A stretch of DNA of 64,000 nt from Bolinopsis microptera. Taxonomy: Eukaryota; Ctenophora; Tentaculata; Lobata; Bolinopsidae. Positions 13,601 through 22,660 of the stretch are shown here, piece after piece (position 1 is the stretch's first letter; each line of letters begins with the position of its first letter). The stretch is taken from contig NC_087077.1 in the NCBI RefSeq assembly GCF_026151205.1, positions 6,038,483-6,102,482 of the forward strand. The letters are read 5' to 3'. The notes beneath the pieces were generated by a model, which was not told where the DNA came from, ran no database searches, and saw only the letters and a list, made by a program, of their open reading frames with translations. Position numbers and translations under genes: made by a program.

Positions 13601-16600
13601 GTCTCAGGCCTCCAAACTCTACCAGAACGAACTTGGGGCTGGACTGCTTTAATCAGGTCATCCTTAGATGTCTGATAGGATTGCAACAGTCGACACTTCT
13701 CTATCTTCCATGTATCTGTCAAACTGCTCACCGGTAAGGCCACACTGGATGATTGACTGAACAGACAAAGACCACTCAGAGTGTGCCCCACCCCTAACCA
13801 CTTCCTGAGGAAACTATTGGTGTTCTGTTCCCATCTGGTAACTGTTGTGATCGGAATATCATAGATGGCAAGAGGCCACTTCAGTTTTGGAATATACTAC
13901 TTATAATATGCTTCTTATAGTATACTTTTTAAGTAGCAAAATTTTGCGTTCCACAGATATAGCCACATATTGTGCCACAGCGGATATATTATACCTTTAA
14001 ATTATGTAAGGAAGCGTTTAATAACATGATAGTAGAATAAAGCGCTTACTTCGAGCTTCAACAGAGTGACATTGTTCCGGATCTTTGTTAACTCCACTTC
14101 TCTGATAATATAGTTATGGTTACTTTCGGAAAAAGCAAACGAAGCATAATTATCAAACTGTAAGTTCCGTTTATCGATCATCAGGGTCGAGAAATAAACA
14201 CAATTACAATAACAGGGGGGGGGGGGCATAAGTAATTTTCCATACGTTGGCCTTTATAGCTCAATCACTGAGTGCTCTATTAAAATAATTATTTCTGGTA
14301 TAACTTGCTATTATCACTCATTCGATGAATATATCAAATCAAAGAGATTTCATGTTCATTTTTCGTGAATGAAGGTTCATTTTCGCATTTATTTGAAAAG
14401 TTTGAATAATCGGATCGAGCCAAATTGTATTGAATTGTGTTTGGCCATTCAAATAACATTTGGCCAAAACAAATGAGAGGTCTAGCTTCTCAGATGACCA
14501 AGATATGAAGCAACAAGTTTATTCATTACGTGTGATCAGGTGATTGGTTGACACTAGGTCCGCATTATGGGAACGTGCAGAGCCCAATGACGGTATCGTA
14601 GCACGTTATCACATGATTAGTGATTGGGTAATCATTGATAACCCAATCAATTTTGCTAACGATATAAACAAATTGCTTGATAACTTCGTCATTTTAAATC
14701 TGTTTTGCGCCATCTTTTCAGATCATATTCCAGATTTGATGACCTATCGCAATAGAGTCTCTAACATGTTCATAGACACAAGTATAAGCAATTTAATGTT
14801 GATTGGGTGTGGCCCCTAAAAATTGAATTTTCAAATTTTGGCGACGCGGTCCTCGATTGAGTATTTACCCCCCCCCCCCCCCCCCCCCCCTGTATATCAA
14901 AACCCCCCTCCTATGGTCTCTTGCACTGTAAGGCATAATTTTTGACATGTTTCCCGATCCATAACTCATGCGCCATAGGCAAAAAAGAGTCAAGGACAAG
15001 GCCAAGGGTTAGCAAACAAGGTGTTTTTGTTTATGGCATCTTGCGCACTCCGTAGGGTTCATTCCGGCCTCAGAATTGCGCACTCCGTAAGGTTCACTCC
15101 GGCCTCATGATTGCGCACTTCGTAGGGTTCACTCCGGCCTTAGGATTGCGCACTTCGTAGGGTTCACTCCGGCCTCAGGATTGCGCACTCTGTAGGGTTC
15201 ATTCAGGCCTCAGGATTGCGCACTCCGTAGGGTTTACTCTGGCCTTAGGATTGCGCTCTGCGTAGGGTTCACTACGGCCTCAGGATTGTCGATGGCCCGT
15301 TAAGTCGCTATGGTAATTGTATCGCAAAGTTTTTGCGCGATATTCTGAACAGCAAACAAAAACGGAAACTTATAAAACTTAAAGTGAGCATATAATTCAT
15401 GCCACCCTATAGTCATCCAGTGATGTTAAATGACCTCTTTCCAGGAAGCTTCCTCTCGTAAATAAAGTGTTATCCAAAAAACTTCGCGAAACTAATCCAA
15501 ATTGTTTAAAGCATTGCTTATAGCAATTGGGATTGCTTTATTATCTTTTTTTATAGTAGTAGTTGTAGTAGTAGTAGTAGTAGTTTATAGCATTGCAATT
15601 ATTTTTAATTCTTGATCCAATCCACCTATTTGTTTAGTTCGCAAGTCGCAACAGAGGGAAGTTAGAATGTACATATTATAACAAATTAGCATTGATCACT
15701 TAATTTTAAACTGTGCCTCATTTTTATATTGATATTAATATTAGTATATATTATAACAAATAAATAGTGTATACTAACAATGTCCACAAACTGACGACTC
15801 ACCTATTCTTAGATACTAGCTGTAGTGGAACTATGTCTGTACAGGATGTAGACGGTGTAGTAGGTGGATCTGGTGTAGTAGGTGGATCTGGTGTAGTAGG
15901 TGGATCTGGTGTAGTAGGTGGATCCGACAGGACGATGTTAGTGTTCACACTAACACTAACACTCCGCCGTTCTGTCTTGCTGCTGTCAGTCTCTACTTCT
16001 AGTGTGGAGACCCGTGCTGTAAGCCGTGCGATTTCGTCCTGGTCATGTTTCTGTGTTGCATCGTAGTCCGCTATCAGCTCAGATAGATCAGTTAACCTGA
16101 AATAGTAGTCCGCTATTAGCTCAGATAGATCAGTTACTACTACTAAAATAGTAGTCCGCTATTAGCTCAGATAGATCAGTTAACCTGAAATAGTAGTCCG
16201 CTATTAGCTCAGATAGATCAGTTAACCTGAAATAGTAGTCCGCTATTAGCTCAGATAGATCAGTTAACCTGAAATAGTAGTCCGCTATTAGCTCAGATAG
16301 ATCAGTTAACCTGAAATAGTAGTCCGCTATTAGCTCAGATAGATCAGTTAACCTGAAATAGTAGTCCGCTATTAGCTCAGATAGATCAGTTAACCTGAAA
16401 TAGTAGTCCGCTATTAGCTCAGATAGATCAGTTACTACTACTAAAATAGTAGTCCGCTATTAGCTCAGATAGATCAGTTAACCTGAAATAGTAGTCCGCT
16501 ATTAGCTCAGATAGATCAGTTAACCTGAAATAGTAGTCCGCTATTAGCTCAGATAGATCAGTTACTACTACTAAAATAGTAGTCCGCTATTAGCTCAGAT

Positions 16601-19600
16601 AGATCAGTTAACCTGAAACAGTAGTCCGCTATCAGCTCAGATAGATCAGTTAACCTGAAATAGTAGTCCGCTATTAGCTCAGATAGATCAGTTACTACTA
16701 CTAAAATAGTAGTCTCTGATTCTAACCTGTTTTAAAGGTCTCTGATTCTAACCTGTTTTCAAGGTCTCTGATTCTAACCTGTTTTCAAGGTCTCTGATTC
16801 TATTCTGATCTGCACTGCTCTGAAGGTGCAACTGCTGGTGAACCTTCTTTTCTTTCTCATTCTTCAGTGCGTCCAGCTCAACTCTTAGTTTTCTCAACTC
16901 AACCACCTCCTTCTCTAGCTGAGGGATACAAATGGTAGTGTAGGGACTGTTCTACATTACTATTGATCCAGGTAGTAAATGTAGGGACTGTTCTACATTG
17001 CTAATAATCCAGGTAGTAGTGTAGGGAATGTTCTACATTACTAATAATCCAGGTAGTAGTGTAGGGACTGTTCTACATTACTAATAATCCATGTAGTAGT
17101 GTAGGGACTGTTCTACATTACTAATAATCCAGGTAGTAGTGTAGGGACTGTTCTACATTACTAATAATCCATGTAGTAGTGTAGGGACTGTTCTACTTCA
17201 TCATTGCTACTCATCCAGAAGTTAAATTTTGGGCGAGTGCATTTCCAATTCCTGTTTTCATGCATTCATGCAATCCAGGATCGAAGAAAAACAATGAGGA
17301 AATTCTTTGGCTTTGAAAGAAGTAACCATTTGCCTTTGGGAATGGATCTGCAATTGTAGTACAGTACATTACGAGATACTCACATTTAACTGGCACTCTG
17401 TCCGACAAATCGCAATTTCGTCACTTACAAATTAAAAAGGCCTAAGGGTAATTCCACGTTAAGGTCCCACTTGGTGAAAATACTTTCTTTTTTTACAGCG
17501 GGGGAGGCGCCAAATGATAACGTTACGCCACTATAATAGTTGGCTCATGAGACTTACCAGCAAGAATTCTCTAGTTGGCTCATGAAACTTGATCCTGATC
17601 TTCTCAAGCTCCCCACCTAAGTACGTTTTTTCCTCATTTAGTAACTTTATCTTATCTGTAAACAGCTTCCTTTGCTTTTCGAAGTTTTGTGAGCTTCTTA
17701 TATCGTCCAGCTCTAACTCCAGCTTCTGGTTTGAATTTCTCTCCGCAGCTGGGATGTCTGAGTCTTACACGTTAATGATTCTAGTCGCTAATTTACACAG
17801 CATGTGTTTTAGTTAATTATAGTAGTCGCTAATTTACCCAGCATGTGTTTTAGTTAATTATAGTAGTCGCTAATTTACCCAGCATGTGTTTTAGTTAATT
17901 ATAGTAGTCGCTAATTTACCCAGCATGTGTTTTAGTTAATTATTATAGTAGTCGCTAATTTACCCAGCATGTGTTTTAGTTAATTATAGTAGTCGCTAAT
18001 TTACCCAGCATGTGTTGTAATTCCCGTAACATGGCCACATGATGAGTCTGTTCTTGCTCTCGTTCGTGTTGTTCGTTTCTCAGTTTACTCTTCATCTCTT
18101 TCAAATGAACCTGTAGTAGACCCTGGGCATTAGGAAAGTTTGCACGAGATGGACCACTTTTTTCCCAATCCAACCTTAAAATATTGTCATAGGAAGAACT
18201 TTTAAGATAGGCATATGATATTTCACATGTCTATAGTTCAACCCTAGTTGAACTAATTGAGTTTCGATTAATAACATTTTTGGAGCATTTAGTCGAGGGC
18301 AAATTGAGGCTAACGAGTCATTTTACATGTTGTTTTCTAATGAAACATGCAATAAAAGTTTTAACGTGTTTAATCGATTCATCAGATCGAACTCTTTCCT
18401 AATCCAAAGACTCAAAGAGAAGAGGGACATTTTTTCGCTAATAAAGGGGAAAATGAGGCTAACAAGTCATTACTAATTTTTGAATTATATTTGAATAATA
18501 ACGTCTATCAAAGTATCCTCTGACCTAAAATACATGAGATGGATGCTCTATGTCGAAGGCCGGCCCAGCCGACCCCTTTTTTTTAATGGAGGGTTAAGTG
18601 AGGCTAAGAAATCGTTTCTAATTTTTGGATTGTGTTTGAACAATAATGTCCTTTAAACTATCCTTTGACCTGGTATACATTATAATATGGATACTTTAGG
18701 TCAATGGTAGACTCCACCTACCGTTTCTGTCTTTTGGAGGGTAAAATAAGGCTAAATATCAAAGTTTTGTTTATTACTTGTTCTACAGCCTCTTCAGACT
18801 AGCCCTTGATATTGTTTCTTTTTAACCTGTATTCATAAATAGTCGACGATCATATAATATACTAACCTGACATGAGTTTTGGGAGGTGAGATTGAGGCTA
18901 ACTACTGTCACACTTATTAAAATATTTAACAGTGATAGTTTTAATGTTGAATGCTTTTATTTACTATAAGATTTAATCAACTTGTCTGTTGTGACAGTAC
19001 AATATCTAGGGACTGAAGATCAACAGTATCTGTTAGCCCCAATTTCGCCTCCCGGAGAGAGGGTAGCCTCAATCCAACCTCACATAAGTTATGATAAAGT
19101 CCTAATAACCTGCGGGCTACAATAACCTAATAACAAGTTTATAAGTGGGTCTATAAGCTGTTTCCGTACATTGAAGTAAAAATGCGATCGAAACTCGAAT
19201 TATTTATTAGCCTCATTTTGGCCTCCTACAAGTAGACTCGGCGATTTTTGAAATGTTGAGCTTGAAGAGGATGAATCAATCTTTATTGTTGACACATTAG
19301 ATAGTCACAATACCGAACCTGCTCGAAAATATACACAAAAGTATTCTTGTTTGCCTCATTTCACCCTCTCAAAAGGTGGTCAGGGTTAAAAATAAAAAAA
19401 CAAAAAAAGAAAAGAAAAAAAAAAAAAGAAAAAAAAAGGTGGTTAGCATCATTTTCACCTCGAATATTTAAAGCTTAGATCTCGATCAAGTATAATCACT
19501 ATGGATTATTATATGTACTTGCAACTTGGATATTATGGACGTAACATGAGTAAGTTCTTTTTGAAAGTGATGAGGCTAATTCGTTTAAAGCCTAAATTGT

Positions 19601-22390
19601 CCCTCGCAGTTTAATCACTCCTACTGAGTCTAGTGAGTGAGCTAGGAGGTCGCCGAACATCTCATTTTAAAGCCGTATCAATTTTCTATACGCATACTAA
19701 AAAATGTGTAACTAAAACAGAAATGAAATTACAGAAGTTTGAAATGTTTTAAAACGAACTTTTAGGGGTGTTTCTAATGACCAGGGTCAGTAGGTGGATG
19801 GACTACGGTTCAATAATATACGTTTTCTTGATTATTCAGATTCTTTAGAATTACAATTAGAATGATTAATGATTTATCGTTTCATCTATTATGTAATAGT
19901 TTTACTTCTAATAGTAGTAGTAGTACTACATACCTCATAGTCAGCCCTATCTCGTTGAGATACCGTGTGCTGAGCAGACTGCGAGTTCTGAAAATACATT
20001 TTTTACGAATACCTTTAAGTAAATACTATTATATAGTATTATATAAGGAACTAATATAAGTAAAATACACAATGGTTTAATCTACCATCTACAAATTAGT
20101 CAGAGGCCAGGGAAAAAGCGAAAATAGAAGTGATTAGTTTACTACTACTACTGGTTAGGAATTTATAAAGTCCTCATTATCACACTCAGGCATTCATTTT
20201 CATTGAACGAATAAAAATAATGCTATGCAGAAGCTTGTTCATCATTATCATTGACTTCATCATAACTGTTACCATGCATGATGATCAGATGATGGCTGAA
20301 ATCACTCATATGCCTACACGGAGTAGAAGGATTAAATATGAGAATCTTGCAGATAAGCGGGGAGAAGTAGGAGGACTTATTACAGATTGGTTGCTATGGA
20401 GACAGCGTATCAATACTTGCACGCTGAAGCTGCCTTAAGTCAAGTCAAGTTTTGTAACGATTGGTCACCTCATATACCTAAACTCAGATTATCTTAAAAT
20501 TTATTCCGCTTTTAGTTTTATTCCCACTCTCGATTCCTTTCTAGCAGTCCGGTTAATTTAGTACCTTTAGTGGGTCTCATTTAATCATTAGCTCTAATTA
20601 AAGAACCTCTCACCCTCTCAGAAAACTCCGTTCGGAGATATTCCTTATTACGCTCTAAGTTATTAATTTTCCTTGTGTTTGAATCCTTTCACTTTTTAAC
20701 TGTTTTTAGTCTTTGTTATTTTCGGCCGATTTCTGCACTTTTACACTGGGTCATCATTCATAATTTCTGGGATTGAGACGACTTATATGAGCATTTAAGG
20801 AAGAGTTTGCTTGTCTGACTTACTTCATTAGACACTTCTGGTCAAGAACTGAACAAGAACCACATTCGAAGACTGGAACATCTGAATGACTCTGCAACCC
20901 AGGAATCAACTACTCAGTTATTATCGCTCAATAATCGGTTTGGTATCGACGTTACATACTTTATTATTTTTTTTTTTTTAAAAAGCTGATTTTAGAAACC
21001 AGGGAATTAAAGTTACTGTCCTAAGGCTAACATTAAATCGCTGATTTTATTTATATATATCACTTTTTTTTGTTCTTTCTTTTCCTTCAAAACATTCCAG
21101 TACATTGTGCAGAAAGTTGGAGATGAAGCCGTAGTACGTACATGTAGCATTGCACTGGATTGAACTTGCAGAGTGTGGTTTTTTCCAGTCTGCGCCGTGT
21201 GCTTATACAAATATACGCGGCGCAGATAGACTGGAGGAGATTGCACTGTGTAGGCTCTGGTGTAATGTGATATGTATGTACTACGGCTTTACAAATTTTG
21301 GAAGCATGTAGGGATATATTTCTGATACCAATCGTATATACTAAAAATACTCTAGCACAATTGTAACTGCAGTTTTACAGAACTCTAAATGCTTAATGAA
21401 CACTCTTGCAGGTACCACCCGTATTCACACTCAGACCTGAGTTTAGTCATTTTCCAATACGAGATTGGGGACGGGTTCTATAAACAAACAAACAAACAAA
21501 CATACCTAAACTCAATCACTTAATTCCCGCCATCTTACTGCCTTCGAAAAACGATTTCAGAGTACCTAGTGTTAACAAAATATAAGTATAAGTATAAGTA
21601 GATTTATTTAATCGGGTACCGGTAAATGGGTCGCCAGTGAAACCCTGATTTACCGCGACCATTTTCTTCCCCTGAAAGGTGTTTAACATATAATTATGTA
21701 CTAACGCAAACAATCAAAACCCCAATTTACTGCAAACTCTGCGGTAAGGCAGGGTTTTACTGTATTAAGTTTTGCATATCCTTTTTCTTACTTTTAAACT
21801 CTCAATTTGTTCCAAGAGTTCCTTCTTGTCGTTTTGGAATCTAGATTCTAAAGTGTTGTTAGTTTCGTTGAGACTTGTCAGGGTCTTGGTTAGTGCTTTG
21901 ACCTGTTGTCTCAAATTTGTCTCTTGACCACAACTCTCTGCTGTTCCTGTGTCTTCTTGACCTGCACATTTTTTGCTTTTCTCAATTTGATGACGTTCAC
22001 ATGGTTATACTTGTTATTCACCAAATCTAACATAGAATATGCAGGATGTAGTATCCCAACAATTTGAACAGCTAAAATTTGGGCGGCCCAAAAAGAGCAC
22101 AAATATACAAGATATAATGTCAAATTGTCATCACAATACCAAATAGACAGAAGAGATACTAACGAAGTGCCCCCCCCCCCCCCCCCCCCCCCCCGTCTGA
22201 ACTTACAGTTATTCTGAGGTTGAAAACTGAACACATTTACAGTTTCCTGCAAAGCTTTCTTTTCCTCCTGAAGGATCTTGTAGGCTTTCACAAGGTCGCT
22301 CAATTTTTTCTCATACTTAGCTAGTCTGTCTTGTTGAGACCTCACAGTTTCGTGCAATGATGACTTGGATCCGCCAAAAAAACCATCCAT
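4626..22390 (-). CDS. GCC1: GCC1 (GCC88) golgin: coiled coil with C-terminal GRIP domain
   Basis: Minus-strand exons: 22207-22390, 21792-21961, 20614-20685 (weak acceptor), 19934-19987, 18005-18110, 17558-17748, 16779-16918, 15803-16096, 14050-14101, 11587-11670, 10498-10602, 10329-10390, 5693-5874, 4626-4749. Phases agree throughout except between 10329 and 5874, where one unseen exon of length 3n+1 is required. The start (MDGFFGGSKSSLHETV) with KLSDLVKAYKILQEEK matches the GCC1 N-terminus. REQEQTHHVAMLRELQ-type coiled coil matches the middle. The last two exons encode a GRIP domain, ANLEYLKNIVLR then QILLAIFTVLEFS, ending at TAG. GRIP binds Arl1-GTP on the trans-Golgi; GCC1 is a trans-Golgi tether. 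About 606 residues are recovered against ~775 in vertebrates. Exon 8 has a (DPPTTP) repeat. Several exon edges are copied into intronic arrays (separate entries). Confidence 0.93.
4743..5335 (-). repeat. 31-bp array carrying the 3' splice site of the last GCC1 exon
   Basis: About 19 copies of a 31-bp unit. Read on the minus strand each unit is a pyrimidine tract CTGCCTCCCTACTG, then ATAG|GTACCTA, the same acceptor and first seven bases as the real last exon (ACTAG|GTACCTA at 4743-4751). Two units carry TAG|TAGG-type changes. At the far end (5325-5370) a variant unit with GATGATAACGTGGAT is duplicated. The array occupies most of the 3' half of the last intron. Confidence 0.9.
5385..5645. mobile_element. 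Fragment of the ACGTTGG-family MITE
   Basis: Words such as AGCAATTTGATTATCTCG and GATTACCCAATCATTAATC match, in inverse orientation, the interior of the MITE at 14212-14895 (14590-14690). Termini were not found, so this is a decayed or partial copy in the last GCC1 intron. Confidence 0.5.
6060..6153. mobile_element. Solo end of TTACCTGGGGACC-family element
   Basis: GGCGCTCAGCCTGTCATTCC followed by AGCCTGAGGTCCCC and TGTAAC matches the right end of the element at 3226-3992. No matching partner end is visible nearby. It lies in the GCC1 intron. Confidence 0.6.
6570..8796. mobile_element. ~2.2-kb noncoding element with ~45-bp inverted ends and spaced TGTGACAAAGTAAAC motifs
   Basis: A ~45-bp sequence at 6579-6625 (TATGGACACGTTCATTTG ...) recurs inverted at 8746-8795. 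Between the ends, a motif close to TGTGACAAAGTAAACNTG occurs about 17 times at roughly 80-150-bp spacing. The first three clear copies (6919, 7087, 7205) are reversed and the rest forward (7319, 7449, 7595, 7749, 7910, 8046, 8090, 8245, 8405, 8560, 8633, 8700). The downstream base pattern TGCCCC or TGCC often follows. Some larger blocks (7310-7380, 7585-7640, 7890-7950) are near copies. No protein-coding exon is recognised. Arrays of short sub-terminal repeats are typical transposase-binding architecture, which is inference here. Confidence 0.6.
8797..9590. repeat. Noncoding intron stretch with CTAGCCGG/ACTAGC palindromic repeats
   Basis: From about 9215 to 9560 the palindromic words CTAGCCGGC, GCCGGCTAGTGACCGGC and TAGTGACC recur in both orientations, interleaved with an imperfect duplicate of TTTGATAGAGAGGGAGCAT. 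Positions 8797-9210 hold nothing recognisable apart from GCGCGC-rich words near 8990-9040. Confidence 0.6.
9600..9760. repeat. 11-bp GGTTATGACAT minisatellite and adjacent AT run
   Basis: About eight copies of ATGGTTATGAC (with TAATGAT variants) at 9612-9715, then an AT dinucleotide run at 9735-9755. Both lie within the large GCC1 intron. Confidence 0.9.
10800..10990. repeat. Dispersed repeat with GCGGCCGC core and TTTCCCGATCC
   Basis: AGAAATGCGGCCGC then GGATGGCCGCTCAATTTCCC and, further on, AAGCATGCAGATATGG match 44830-44965 almost base for base; an inverse partial match is at 1275-1340. It lies between two GCC1 exons. Confidence 0.75.
11038..11425. repeat. GTTGTCTTAAT minisatellite
   Basis: Roughly 30 copies of an 11-12-bp unit GTTGTCTTAAT with variants (GTTGCC, TTATTG, TTATCG). 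The array lies in the GCC1 intron between the exons at 10498-10602 and 11587-11670 and does not include a splice site. Confidence 0.92.
11518..11590 (-). repeat. Duplicated donor region after GCC1 exon 10
   Basis: Minus-strand intron start GTCAGCACTATTACTATAGC is followed about 35 bp later by a second copy of the same sequence, again preceded by ATAG. The intron therefore starts with two candidate donors, GAG|GTCAGC and TATAG|GTCAGC. Confidence 0.8.
11715..13935. repeat. 14-bp TATACTACTTATAA array split by a retrotransposon
   Basis: About nine units at 11725-11842 and two to three more at 13892-13935 are one satellite interrupted by the insertion at ~11843-13890. This fixes the order: array first, retrotransposon later. 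Confidence 0.8.
11843..13890 (-). mobile_element. 5'-truncated non-LTR retrotransposon with restriction-like endonuclease C-terminus
   Basis: The minus strand encodes the C-terminal part of a retrotransposon polyprotein from about 13880 to 12528, broken by a frameshift near 13530-13570. Upstream of the break the frame contains GHTLSGLCLFSQ; downstream a 346-codon frame holds a zinc knuckle-like C-x2-C-x8-H-x4-C (KCKLCEERMGTIQHILAGC) and then RPDLVIF...WWELTVPSEERI...KLDRYSGL, the pattern of a PD-(D/E)xK endonuclease. The reverse transcriptase is missing (5' truncation). About 650 bp of presumed 3' UTR follows (12527-11850). It sits in a GCC1 intron, in the host gene's sense direction. Confidence 0.8.
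14212..14895. mobile_element. MITE of ACGTTGG family capped by G/C homopolymers
   Basis: The left end is ACAGGGGGGGGGG at 14212-14226, followed by CATACGTTGGCC; the right end is a run of about 20 C then TGTATA at 14870-14895. Interior matches 50603-51245 and 63205-63945 (CTTAATAGCTCA, GGCGACG, TGATTGGGTGTGGCCCC). No transposase. Located between GCC1 exons 14050-14101 and 15803-16096. Confidence 0.75.
14948..15350. repeat. Dispersed repeat with internal 35-bp array
   Basis: It starts TTTCCCGATCCATAA and continues AAAAGAGTCAAGGAC, like 1-60 and the reverse of 45310-45385. At 15045-15290 it carries about seven copies of a 35-bp unit containing TTGCGCACTCCGTAGGG and TTCACTCCGGCCTCAGGA, absent from the other copies, so the array expanded after insertion. 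Confidence 0.8.
15840..15928 (-). repeat. 18-bp coding minisatellite in GCC1 exon 8
   Basis: Four near-identical 18-bp units encode (DPPTTP)x4 on the minus strand, inside the exon 15803-16096. The unit is a multiple of three, so copy-number change would keep frame. It would form a flexible proline/threonine linker between coiled-coil blocks. Confidence 0.88.
16087..16712 (-). repeat. 42/46-bp array of the GCC1 exon 8 acceptor, 15 copies
   Basis: On the minus strand each unit is TATTTCAG|GTTAACTGATC... followed by about 34 bases that are the start of exon 8 (GCGGACTAC). The exon-proximal copy is the true acceptor (exon begins 16096); 14 more lie upstream. Eleven units keep CAG|GTTAAC (42 bp, 14 codons, no stop in the exon frame). 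Four are 46-bp variants with TTTTAGTAGTAG|TAACTG, which shift frame. Confidence 0.93.
16712..16800 (-). repeat. 26-bp array of the GCC1 exon 7 donor, 3 copies
   Basis: Exon 7 ends GACCTTGAAAACAG|GTTAGA at 16779. The 26-bp unit GTTAGAATCAGAGACCTT + GAAAACAG follows twice more, giving three equivalent CAG|GTTAGA donors before the acceptor array begins. A partial copy is also visible in the exon end itself (AATAGAATCAGAGACC). Confidence 0.9.
16935..17205. repeat. ~40-bp intronic minisatellite
   Basis: Seven copies of a unit containing GTAGTGTAGGGACTG and TTCTACATTACTAATAATCC lie just upstream (minus sense) of GCC1 exon 7. The unit stops about 15 bp short of the acceptor and does not contain it, unlike neighbouring arrays. 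Confidence 0.9.
17781..18010 (-). repeat. 41-bp array of the GCC1 exon 5 donor, 6 copies
   Basis: Exon 5 ends CACATGCTGG|GTAAATTAGC at 18005. The unit GTAAATTAGCGACTA ... ACACATGCTGG is repeated so that six CTGG|GTAAAT donors follow each other (one variant has TGTAAA). The 256-bp intron is almost entirely this array. Confidence 0.92.
18280..19600. repeat. Block of spaced GAGGCTAAC motifs with central orientation switch
   Basis: A ~20-bp motif close to GGAGGGNAAATGAGGCTAAC recurs at about 140-150-bp spacing: forward at 18303, 18446, 18594, 18733 and 18887, then mainly reversed (GTTAGCCTCATTTT form) at 19027, 19050, 19205, 19343 and 19442, with a further forward copy near 19568. No exon is recognised. 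The block lies in the GCC1 intron 18111-19933. Confidence 0.7.
20850..20941 (+). other. Possible orphan plus-strand exon (coiled-coil-like)
   Basis: A pyrimidine-rich acceptor CTTACTTCATTAG is followed by an open segment encoding SGQELNKNHIRRLEHLNDS and onward to LLSLNNRF, then a GT. The codon use and charge pattern look coding, but it is antisense to GCC1 and inside a GCC1 intron, with no partner exon found. It could be an inverted exon duplicate or chance. Confidence 0.25.
21590..21770. mobile_element. Short pogo-like MITE remnant
   Basis: AACCCTGATTTACCGCGACC and the inverse CGGTAAGGCAGGGTTTTACT form imperfect termini of a ~150-bp sequence, like the element at 42785-42950. Such CAGTAAAACC ends resemble pogo/Tigger MITEs. 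No coding capacity. Confidence 0.5.
22171..22194. repeat. Poly-C run in GCC1 intron 1
   Basis: 24 consecutive C (G-tract on the GCC1 sense strand) lies 12 bases inside the first intron, right after the donor GTAAGT. Its length is likely variable or error-prone. Confidence 0.9.
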
Positions 22391-22660
22391 AGTTTATCTT
22401 TCCGATCGCTGACCTTATATTATGTCACGTTTGTAGCATTCCTATTGTTATTCGCTCGATATCAGTATTCAGTTGATTTAATCCAAAACATCAAATGCAA
22501 TTTGAATTAACATTCATTTGCAACACTTAATTTCAAAATATCTAAATCGTCTCAATCAACAAATATACTGATTGAAACTTCGTCAGATTCAGCTGTTAGA
22601 TAGTAGTAGCTGTTATTATAATGACCAATCAAGTCACTCGACTATGCAGTCATTCTCAAA
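22391..22660. other. 5' flank of GCC1
   Basis: AT-rich sequence directly upstream (minus sense) of the GCC1 start codon. It presumably holds the promoter and 5' UTR, but no TATA box or motif stands out. Confidence 0.4.

Noticed and set aside
12594-13737. Plus-strand frames of 77-180 codons
   Set aside because: They are antisense shadows of the retrotransposon frame on the minus strand, which has clear zinc and nuclease motifs.
16087-16712. CRISPR-like look of evenly repeated units
   Set aside because: There are no unique spacers; units are contiguous copies of a splice acceptor plus exon start in a eukaryotic gene.
16935-17205. Seventh array considered as another splice-junction array
   Set aside because: The repeat unit stops about 15 bp before the acceptor of GCC1 exon 7 and contains neither exon bases nor AG|GT at the right place; an ordinary intronic minisatellite.
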